A DNA stretch of 12,529 nucleotides from Calditrichota bacterium (lineage in GTDB: Bacteria > Zixibacteria > MSB-5A5 > GN15 > FEB-12). Positions 6,770 to 12,529 of this stretch are shown here, piece after piece. The stretch lies in assembly GCA_008501655.1 (NCBI GenBank), contig QQUK01000256.1, positions 1-12,529 on the forward strand, in the 5' to 3' direction. Each line of letters begins with the position of its first letter. Within the stretch, counting starts at the first letter, position 1. Made by a program: the position numbers and the translations under genes. The notes under the pieces are model-generated. The model searched no databases. It saw only the letters and a program-made list of their open reading frames with translations, and had not been told where the DNA came from.

Positions 6770-6798
6770 TTGACTATTTCGAGTATCATTGGTATACG
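6770..6798 (+). promoter_or_regulatory. Probable internal promoter for the efflux/heptosyltransferase genes
   Basis: TTGACT (6770-6775) and TATACG (6793-6798) are separated by 17 bases in the 84-base gap between the acyltransferase and the adaptor gene. The gap has no terminator, so the downstream genes may be read both from here and by read-through. A start near 6805 leaves a leader of about 33 bases containing AGGAAGG before the GTG start. Confidence 0.5.
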
Positions 6799-6837
6799 CT
6801 CTGTTTCACCCATAATGATTTTATAGGAAGGTGTTTT

Positions 6838-8097
6838 GTGAAAAAATATTATTTAATTGGAATCGTATTAGTTGTTATTCTTTTAGGATATTACGGAGTA
6901 AATGCTCTGTTTACCAAGTCATATGAAATCCCAACGGCAAATGTCCAACGGGGTGAATTTATAATCTCTCTTGATGAAAGCGGTTCCGTCGATGCAAAGC
7001 GGGCTATGACGTTATCAGCGCCGAGAGTGCGTGGTCTGCAGATTACCTGGCTGGCACCGGAAGGGTCGATGATTGAAGAGGGTGCAACGGTTATTAAATT
7101 TGATAACACCGAACAGTTGACTGAATTGACCGATAATGAATCAAACCTGAAAATTAATAAAAATTCTCTTGAACGGGCTCGTAAAGAATACACCATTCAG
7201 GAAAAACAGCTGAAGCTTGATTTAGAAAAAGCAAAACGCAATTATGACGAGAAAAAATACGATGCACCCAGAATAGCTGAAGAAGCGAAGATGGAGTTTG
7301 AGCTTGCCGAGTTGAATTTTGAAGCGAAACTGGAACAGCTTAAAGCCGATGTTGATAAAGCTGAAGTGGAAGTACAGCGCTCAGAAGAGAAAGTCAGAAA
7401 AGCCCAGCGTGAATTAGAACAGCTTAATCTTAAAGCTCCAATTCCGGGATTAGTTGTCTATCTTGAAATCTGGAAAGGGGGCACTATGGATAAAGTCCAG
7501 GAAGGTGATTCACCATGGCCGGGTCAGGGGCTAATCAATATTCCGGATCTTTCTGAAATGATTGTGAAGACCACTGTATCAGAAGTTGATGCAAGCAAAG
7601 TCGATTCCGGACAGGCTGTCATGATTACGCTTGATGCGTTCCCTGATAAAGTTTATGATGGGGTTGTCATCACAAAAAGCACTCTTGCCCGGAAAAAAGA
7701 ATCCGGTTCAAAGATAAATGTATTCGATGTTGAGGTTCAGATTAACAATAATGACGGAGAATTGAAACCGGGAATGTCAGCATCATCGAAAATTATTATT
7801 CAAAAACTCCCCGATGTAGTTTCTGTTCCGCTTGAAGCAGTGTTTGAAAAAGATGGGAAAACGGTTGTATATTTAGATAATAAAAAGCGGCGGGAGATTT
7901 CAGTCGGACAGAAAAATGATATGTATATCGAAGTCATCGAAGGGCTTGACGGTGATGAGTCAGTCTGTCTCCTTGACCCGACTTTGGATGAGCAGGGACT
8001 CCCGGGTGACAAAGCGACTGAGCCGGAGATTAATAAATCGGAGATCAAAAAGCCGCCACAACAAGGAGGGCGCCGAGGCGGTAAGGGTCGAGGCTAA
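6838..8097 (+). CDS. Periplasmic adaptor (membrane fusion) protein, MacA/HlyD type
   Basis: The product has 419 residues. An N-terminal membrane anchor (about 4-24) is followed by a barrel-sandwich half (about 40-90). A long charged coiled-coil hairpin (about 95-195, rich in E, K and A) comes next, then the second half-motif LKAPIPGLVVYLE (198-210), a beta-barrel domain (about 240-320) and a membrane-proximal domain (about 325-385). Such adaptors join an inner membrane transporter to a TolC channel. The family closest by eye is that of MacA, partner of MacB permeases, which agrees with the next gene. Translation starts at GTG with AGGAAGG seven to eight bases upstream. The C-terminus is an odd glycine/arginine-rich tail (PPQQGGRRGGKGRG). 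The permease begins two bases after the stop. Confidence 0.93.
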   Translation: MKKYYLIGIVLVVILLGYYGVNALFTKSYEIPTANVQRGEFIISLDESGSVDAKRAMTLSAPRVRGLQITWLAPEGSMIEEGATVIKFDNTEQLTELTDNESNLKINKNSLERARKEYTIQEKQLKLDLEKAKRNYDEKKYDAPRIAEEAKMEFELAELNFEAKLEQLKADVDKAEVEVQRSEEKVRKAQRELEQLNLKAPIPGLVVYLEIWKGGTMDKVQEGDSPWPGQGLINIPDLSEMIVKTTVSEVDASKVDSGQAVMITLDAFPDKVYDGVVITKSTLARKKESGSKINVFDVEVQINNNDGELKPGMSASSKIIIQKLPDVVSVPLEAVFEKDGKTVVYLDNKKRREISVGQKNDMYIEVIEGLDGDESVCLLDPTLDEQGLPGDKATEPEINKSEIKKPPQQGGRRGGKGRG

Positions 8098-8099
8098 TA

Positions 8100-9398
8100 A
8101 TGATTGATAAACAAACGTTTTCGATTTCGTTTGATGCCCTTATAGCTCATAAGTTAAGATCATTCCTTACCATGCTCGGTGTTATTTTTGGCGTCGGAGC
8201 TGTGATAGCAATGCTCTCAATCGGGGAAGGTGCCAAACAGGAAGTTCTCGAACAGATTTCAATATTAGGCATAAACAATATCATTGTGAAAGCAAAAGTA
8301 CCGGATGAATCTTTAAGTTCCGATATGGGGCTTGCCCGTTCACCGGGGTTATCTCTTGAAGATAGCGAAAATATCGCACAGTTTACCAAATTAGTAAAAA
8401 ATATCGTACCACAAAGATTTGAAGCTGTATCTTCGGTTACATATGGTTCCGAAGAAGTCAAAACAAGAGTGGTTGCAACGAATCCTGATTATACATATTC
8501 ATCCTCAGTCGAAGTAGACAAAGGCCGTTTCTTAACCGATATTGATACAGAAACATTTGCACAGGTTTGTGTTCTCGGTGCTAAAACAAAGCGGGCTTTG
8601 TTTGCATTTAAAGATCCGATTGGCGAGAATGTAAGAATAGGTGACTTGAATTTTACAGTAGTCGGTGTCATGGCTGATAAATATATCGGCAGAGGGAAAG
8701 TCGAAGGTTTTGAACTTAAGAATCTGAATGAAGATATTTATATTCCCTTTAGTACCGCCCAGAAAAAAATAGAAAGGTCACCAATTGAAGAAAGCAACAG
8801 CAACCGCTGGACGGGTAGTTCTTCGGCGTCATCTTCATATTACAACACTCCTGAGATCGATCAACTTACTATAACGGTTACTGACTTGGAGTATGTCCAG
8901 TCAACCACCAAATTAATTGAACAGATTTTAAAAAGAAGGCATTATGGTGTTGAAGATTATGAGATTGTCGTTCCGGAATCACTGCTTCGACAGTCACAGA
9001 AAACTCAGCAGATTTTTAATATCGTAATGGGCACTATCGCCGGAATATCTCTCTTAGTCGGAGGTATCGGCATTATGAATATCATGCTTGCCACGGTTCT
9101 TGAACGTACCAGAGAGATCGGTGTGAGACGTGCTGTTGGAGCTACCCGGGTACATATTATGCGGCAGTTTCTAGTTGAAGCAGTGACGATCTGTCTCATC
9201 GGATGTATTGTCGGAATAACAATAGGACTGATTCTTGCAAAAGTGATCTCCTACTATGCTGACTGGCCGACTATTGTTGCACCCTATTCGATTTTTCTAT
9301 CTGTTGGAGTTTCTACTTCAGTAGGGGTTATCTTTGGTATTTATCCTGCCAACAAAGCAGCAAAACTCGATGTAATTGAATCTTTACGTTATGAATAA
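8100..9398 (+). CDS. MacB-type ABC transporter permease (FtsX-like), without an ATPase domain
   Basis: The product has 432 residues. TM1 is at about 21-43, preceded by the family pattern ALIAHKLRSFLTMLGVIFGV. A periplasmic MacB core domain of about 260 residues follows, then three helices at about 306-330, 357-383 and 396-415. The cytoplasmic loop ERTREIGVRRAVGA (335-348) is the conserved segment that contacts the nucleotide-binding subunit, and the C-terminus ends A-A-K-L-D-V-I-E-S-L-R-Y-E, as is usual. MacB proteins are mechanotransmission machines that drive export from the periplasm through TolC. Classical MacB fuses an ATPase to the N-terminus. Here it is absent, and no separate ATPase gene lies in the window, so the ATPase must come from elsewhere. 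A serine-rich stretch (GSSSASSSYYNT, 239-250) sits in the periplasmic domain. The start ATG is two bases after the adaptor stop. Confidence 0.93.
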   Translation: MIDKQTFSISFDALIAHKLRSFLTMLGVIFGVGAVIAMLSIGEGAKQEVLEQISILGINNIIVKAKVPDESLSSDMGLARSPGLSLEDSENIAQFTKLVKNIVPQRFEAVSSVTYGSEEVKTRVVATNPDYTYSSSVEVDKGRFLTDIDTETFAQVCVLGAKTKRALFAFKDPIGENVRIGDLNFTVVGVMADKYIGRGKVEGFELKNLNEDIYIPFSTAQKKIERSPIEESNSNRWTGSSSASSSYYNTPEIDQLTITVTDLEYVQSTTKLIEQILKRRHYGVEDYEIVVPESLLRQSQKTQQIFNIVMGTIAGISLLVGGIGIMNIMLATVLERTREIGVRRAVGATRVHIMRQFLVEAVTICLIGCIVGITIGLILAKVISYYADWPTIVAPYSIFLSVGVSTSVGVIFGIYPANKAAKLDVIESLRYE

Positions 9399-9428
9399 TT
9401 CAAAACTAAGTATAATAGAGGTAATTTA

Positions 9429-10898
9429 ATGAAATACGTTCGCTATTTGTTATTAATAGGTTGTTTAGTCAGCGGATTATATTTTACTGTTGATGCTGCG
9501 GTATTATCACTCCAGGACGCAATCGAAATTGCTGTTTATAAATCCAACCGCGGGGAGATTATCGAAGGAGATCTTGAGGTTGCCAGACAGCAGTATCAGG
9601 CTGAACGGATCAATTTCTATGTGCCGGATATTTCTATCAACGGCTCGTTGCCGGTCTATTCTGTAACTGAAAATTTTGATTATCTACCGGGTCAAACGGA
9701 TAAAACACAGAATAAATATACGAATATGAATTTTGATGCTGATATAACGCTTGAACAGTCTCTGATCACCGGTGGTGAGTTCACCATCCGAAGCAGACTG
9801 TTTAACCGGGAACAGGAATTTCCGCAGGTATTCAGACTTCAAAATGACTCAACTTTTATCTCCGATGTAACTCAGATAAATAAACAGGGGTCAGTAGACT
9901 TCAGTTTTTCACAACCGCTTTTAAAACCATCCCAGCCTAAAAATGATTTAAAAAACAGACGGGATGATATGCATATAGCCGAATATGTCAATATCGAGGA
10001 GCTTGCCAATCTTAAAAAAGAGGTAGTCGAAGCTTATTTTGGAGTCCTTCAGACTGAACTGCAGCTCTCTGTTAAAAAATTTACAACTGAGTCAAAACTG
10101 ATTCAGAAAAATATCGACTCGGCAAAATTTATCGATGAAATAATTTCTGAAGAGACCTGGTTAACATCTGCATCAGAGCTTATTGATGCTGAACTTGAGC
10201 AGTTTGACAAAGAGATTGAACACAGAGAGAAAATCCGGGAATTAGCTCAAGTACTTGATTTAGAGGATGGTGAAACAGTCGGAACAAAAATGCCGGTAAT
10301 TGCGAATCATATTTCTAATGGAGAAAAACAGAGGTTGATTAATAATTATGAAAATTCCATCCCGATTTTAAAAGCTCAGCTTGAATATGATAAAGCAGAA
10401 CGTCAGGCAAATTTTACTGCTTCAAGCCATGGATTGACCGGAACGCTTGAGGCCAACTATTCACTTGTCCGGGGTGATATCGAGGTTCAGGATGAGTTGA
10501 GTACCAATAATACAGATAGCTGGGGTTTATCGGTTAATTTCACCCTGCCGTTATGGGATGGCGGTGCGAAAGGTGCTGAAATCAAAGCAGCCAAATTATC
10601 CTCAAAAAAATCGAAAATTGAGTTTGAAAAGACTAAAAAATCTGCCCGCTCCGAAATTTCATCACTTGTAAATAAACTTGATATCTCATATAATAAACTG
10701 CAGGTTATAACAAAGCAGATTGAGCTCGCACAGAACAAACTTGATATCGCCAAATACCGCATGGAAGATGGTCAGATTTCAAGAATTGAATTTTTAGAGA
10801 GCGAAGTCTACTTTTTGGAAACACAGGATAAATATTTAGAAGAATTAAAAACGTATTTTAATACGAAATTTGATATTGAAGGAAGATATATAAGCTGA
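9429..10898 (+). CDS. TolC-family outer membrane efflux channel
   Basis: The 489-residue product has a signal peptide (about 1-23, ending V-D-A-A). The outer membrane efflux protein pattern starts with LSLQDAIEIAVYKSN (27-41), the usual first helix. Two pseudo-repeats follow, of long amphipathic helices separated by beta strands that would form the outer membrane barrel. The second repeat contains the typical strand pair around SWGLSVNFTLPLWDGGAKGAEIKAA. The trimer would form the exit duct for the adaptor and permease encoded just upstream. The start is supported by GAGG about eight bases before the ATG, and the gap to the permease is 30 bases. The stop overlaps the next start (TGATG). Family assignment is firm; the exported substrate is unknown. 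Confidence 0.92.
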   Translation: MKYVRYLLLIGCLVSGLYFTVDAAVLSLQDAIEIAVYKSNRGEIIEGDLEVARQQYQAERINFYVPDISINGSLPVYSVTENFDYLPGQTDKTQNKYTNMNFDADITLEQSLITGGEFTIRSRLFNREQEFPQVFRLQNDSTFISDVTQINKQGSVDFSFSQPLLKPSQPKNDLKNRRDDMHIAEYVNIEELANLKKEVVEAYFGVLQTELQLSVKKFTTESKLIQKNIDSAKFIDEIISEETWLTSASELIDAELEQFDKEIEHREKIRELAQVLDLEDGETVGTKMPVIANHISNGEKQRLINNYENSIPILKAQLEYDKAERQANFTASSHGLTGTLEANYSLVRGDIEVQDELSTNNTDSWGLSVNFTLPLWDGGAKGAEIKAAKLSSKKSKIEFEKTKKSARSEISSLVNKLDISYNKLQVITKQIELAQNKLDIAKYRMEDGQISRIEFLESEVYFLETQDKYLEELKTYFNTKFDIEGRYIS

Positions 10899-11932
10899 TG
10901 GCTCAACAGATTTTGATTCGTACCCCCAATCATCTGGGTGATTGTATTATGGCGCTCCCGATGATCTCCGAAACAAAAGAATTGTATCCGAATTCAGAAC
11001 TTACCATCATTGTACCTGAAAAACTTACCGAAATATTTCAAAATAATCCCGGTGTTGACCATATTATTCCGATGCCTCCCAAATATCAACATGGTCTGGT
11101 TGCTGTCACAAAACTAAAAGAGCTTTTAGATGGAAAGAAATATGATGTCGGTTTTGTTCTGCCACCTTCGTTTGGTTCTGCTGCCGGTTTTCAACTCGCC
11201 GGGGTTAAAGAACGAATTGGATACATTGCCGATGGACGGCGTCTATTACTTTCAAAACCACTACCTTTACCAACACCGCTTAATTCTGTTCATCGTTCCG
11301 AATTATACTTTAATCTCCTCAGACGAATCAGTTCAAATGAACTTGAGTATGTTAAACCGACCCTTATGCTCAACGATGAGGATATGCAAAATGGCATAGA
11401 AGTTTTGGAGAATTATGAATTAAGCAAGGAACATGATTATGTTACAATCGCATTTCAGGCGGTTGCTGAGTCAAGAAGATGGGGAGCTGAAAAATATACA
11501 CAGCTCATTAAGAGAATTATTTCCGAATTGAGTCTGAAAGTTGTTCTTATAGGTTCAGCTGATGATAAAAAAACAGGAGATATGATAGCCGAAGCATGTG
11601 GAACCGATGCGGTCAAAAATATTTCCGGTATGTCATCGATTAGAGAATCAGCAGCGATTCTGTCTCTTGGAAAAGCTTTTGTAGGCAACGATTCAGGTCC
11701 GGCTCATATTGCTGCTGCAGTGGATTGTCCGGTTGTTGTGATTTCTGGAGCTGATGACCCGAAGTCGACATCTCCTATGGCGACGAATAAAATCCTTATA
11801 TATGAAGAGAATCTCGAATGCATCAGCTGTGTGAAGAATAAATGCCCGAAAAAAGAAGATAATTTCATGGCTTGTATGGAGTTAATTACAGTAGAACGGG
11901 TTTTTCAGGCTGTTTCACTCTTAGTAGTTTGA
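10898..11932 (+). CDS. Glycosyltransferase family 9, LPS ADP-heptosyltransferase (WaaF-like)
   Basis: The product has 344 residues, typical for heptosyltransferase II. GT9 enzymes add L,D-heptose from ADP-heptose to the LPS inner core on the cytoplasmic face of the inner membrane. Visible marks are the N-terminal ILIRTPNHLGDCIMALP (5-21) with the presumed catalytic D15, ESRRWGAEKY (191-200) matching the K-R-W-P-type region, and the sugar-nucleotide motif GNDSGPAH (263-270). A C-terminal cysteine cluster (C308, C311, C316, C326), in the form C-x2-C-x4-C-x9-C, is common in WaaF-like proteins. Translation starts at an ATG overlapping the channel gene stop by one base, so the genes are coupled. 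Acceptor specificity cannot be read; RfaQ/WaaC-like enzymes share the fold. Confidence 0.9.
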   Translation: MAQQILIRTPNHLGDCIMALPMISETKELYPNSELTIIVPEKLTEIFQNNPGVDHIIPMPPKYQHGLVAVTKLKELLDGKKYDVGFVLPPSFGSAAGFQLAGVKERIGYIADGRRLLLSKPLPLPTPLNSVHRSELYFNLLRRISSNELEYVKPTLMLNDEDMQNGIEVLENYELSKEHDYVTIAFQAVAESRRWGAEKYTQLIKRIISELSLKVVLIGSADDKKTGDMIAEACGTDAVKNISGMSSIRESAAILSLGKAFVGNDSGPAHIAAAVDCPVVVISGADDPKSTSPMATNKILIYEENLECISCVKNKCPKKEDNFMACMELITVERVFQAVSLLVV

Positions 11933-11971
11933 GATAAAAAAGACGCAATTTCTGCGCCAATAACTTAATTC

Positions 11972-12001
11972 TTGACAGATATACATTTATATAGTACTTT
12001 G
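11972..12001 (+). promoter_or_regulatory. Possible promoter for the small secreted protein gene
   Basis: A perfect TTGACA (11972-11977) is followed after 17 bases by TACTTTG (11995-12001). The -10 part is poor by sigma-70 standards and does not match TAnnTTTG in register. It is the best candidate before the gene at 12135. A start near 12007 would put an inverted repeat at the very 5' end of the message. Confidence 0.4.
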
Positions 12002-12008
12002 ATGGAGT

Positions 12009-12070
12009 AAATTATGCGATATCTCATTGTATATCAGAACCTTATCTCGCATACTACTCTCGCATAATTT
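12009..12070 (+). repeat. 11-bp inverted repeat with an extra internal arm in a gene leader
   Basis: AAATTATGCGA (12009-12019) and TCGCATAATTT (12060-12070) are exact reverse complements around a 40-base loop. A second copy of the right arm core lies inside the loop: TCTCGCATA occurs at 12045-12053 and again at 12058-12066. The left arm can therefore pair with either copy, but not both at once. A further short hairpin, ATTTCC (12067-12072) with GGAAAT (12079-12084), shares bases with the outer right arm. The structure lies 65-126 bases before the start codon at 12135, downstream of the proposed promoter. It may be a regulatory RNA leader or paired operator sites for a DNA-binding protein. The repeats are plain in the sequence; the role is inference. 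Confidence 0.6.
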
Positions 12071-12134
12071 CCTGAATAGGAAATAAAAATAAATATTCAT
12101 TAGCAACTCTTTTTTTTAGAAGGAGGCATAGTCT

Positions 12135-12506
12135 ATGGGACGCTTAAAATTACTTAGTATGATGTTCTTAGTCGTTCTATGCGTATGCTTTGGTACCACC
12201 CCTGCTTTTGGTGATTTTCCTTGGGAAAATGACACACCTGGAGGGATAGGCGGTGACGGTGACACCAATGATAAAGATACTTTGATTTATGATGAAGATG
12301 TTGAGACAATGATGAGAGCTCATGTTGTACCATCAGGTGACCAATTGGGGTTAAACAGTATCTTTTTCGGCATGTCCTACCAATTTTCTACTTGGATTTA
12401 TCGAACTACGTATAGCTCATCAATTGAACGATTCAAGAAAGAAGATATGATTGGAGCAAGAACAACCAAGTATCGAGGTGCGTATTCTGATAAAAAGTTA
12501 AAGTAA
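12135..12506 (+). CDS. Small secreted protein of unknown function
   Basis: The product has 123 residues. A signal peptide with a hydrophobic core (about 5-20) ends near A-F-G26, so the mature protein begins about D27-F-P-W. It opens with an acidic, glycine-rich stretch (GGIGGDGDTNDKDTL, 37-50), whose D-x-D-x-N-D-x-D spacing recalls calcium-binding loops, although a single copy proves little. The second half is basic and aromatic (QFSTWIYRTTYSSSIERF; ends YRGAYSDKKLK). I recognise no family. The start is very well supported: AAGGAGG at 12120-12126, eight bases before the ATG, is the strongest ribosome-binding site in the window, and eight T residues precede it. Unlike its neighbours it contains no CCGG. 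The gene is complete, and only 23 bases follow it. Confidence 0.75.
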   Translation: MGRLKLLSMMFLVVLCVCFGTTPAFGDFPWENDTPGGIGGDGDTNDKDTLIYDEDVETMMRAHVVPSGDQLGLNSIFFGMSYQFSTWIYRTTYSSSIERFKKEDMIGARTTKYRGAYSDKKLK

Positions 12507-12529
12507 AAAATGTAGAATCTAAATTTAAA

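Noticed and set aside
9411..9416. A perfect TATAAT between the permease and channel genes
   Set aside because: No -35 or TTG element lies at a suitable distance, and a start site from it would fall downstream of the channel gene's GAGG ribosome-binding site. Read-through in the operon is simpler.
10898..11932. C-terminal cysteine cluster of the heptosyltransferase as a novel metal site
   Set aside because: Clustered cysteines at this position are common in WaaF-like enzymes, so it is a family trait rather than a novelty.
11942..11958. Small hairpin (GACGCA/TGCGCC) after the heptosyltransferase gene as a terminator
   Set aside because: Only four clean base pairs, one mismatch, and no T tract on the plus strand. 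A T run exists on the minus strand, but no minus-strand gene ends there.
12002..12010. ATG-GAG-TAA directly after the TACTTTG element, as a leaderless mini-ORF
   Set aside because: Two codons cannot be supported as a gene. The GGAG within it is better explained as a possible ribosome-binding site for the next ATG, or as chance.
12110..12117. Run of eight T residues before the last gene as an attenuator-type terminator
   Set aside because: No GC-rich stem immediately precedes it, and the strong ribosome-binding site directly follows.

Overview
The window is a densely packed stretch of an AT-rich genome (about 40% GC by eye) from a Gram-negative bacterium. It carries a lipid A-type acyltransferase, an ADP-heptose-type glycosyltransferase, a TolC-type outer membrane channel and a lipoprotein, so an outer membrane is clear. 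Three gene starts have a promoter of the form TTG-N19-TAnnTTTG/A. This is the -33/-7 pattern known from Bacteroidota. Together with FlgD/Por-type beta-sandwich C-termini at the left edge, it points to Bacteroidota or a neighbouring FCB-group phylum. The exact phylum cannot be fixed from the sequence alone.

Layout. (1) 1-607: the 3' end of a surface-type protein, overlapping (ATGA) a small lipoprotein gene; both end in sequences resembling FlgD-like or sorting-type beta domains. (2) 740-2107: an NtrC-class sigma-54 response regulator, closed by a near-perfect terminator. (3) 2244-2762: a four-helix membrane protein of unknown role. (4) 2811-4229: a PLP-dependent aromatic amino acid decarboxylase. 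(5) 4279-4800, minus strand: a rubrerythrin-like diiron protein, convergent with the decarboxylase across a shared hairpin. (6) 4904-11932: six co-directional, tightly spaced genes. They encode a membrane-anchored secreted metallopeptidase, an LpxL/HtrB-type acyltransferase, a periplasmic adaptor (MacA/HlyD type), a MacB-type permease without an ATPase domain, a TolC-type channel and a GT9 heptosyltransferase. (7) 11933-12506: a leader with an 11-bp inverted repeat and a small secreted protein of unknown function with a perfect Shine-Dalgarno.

How it works together. Region 6 reads as an envelope locus: two genes modify lipid A or LPS core, and three build most of a trans-envelope pump that must borrow an ATPase encoded elsewhere. 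The decarboxylase, ferritin-like protein, regulator and small membrane protein look like independent units with their own promoters or terminators.

Most of the window is recognisable housekeeping and envelope biology. The points most worth a second look are the predicted leaderless genes with identical promoter geometry, the adaptor-permease-channel set lacking its ATPase, and the structured leader in front of the unknown secreted protein. I see no CRISPR array, tRNA, rRNA, insertion sequence or prophage gene.
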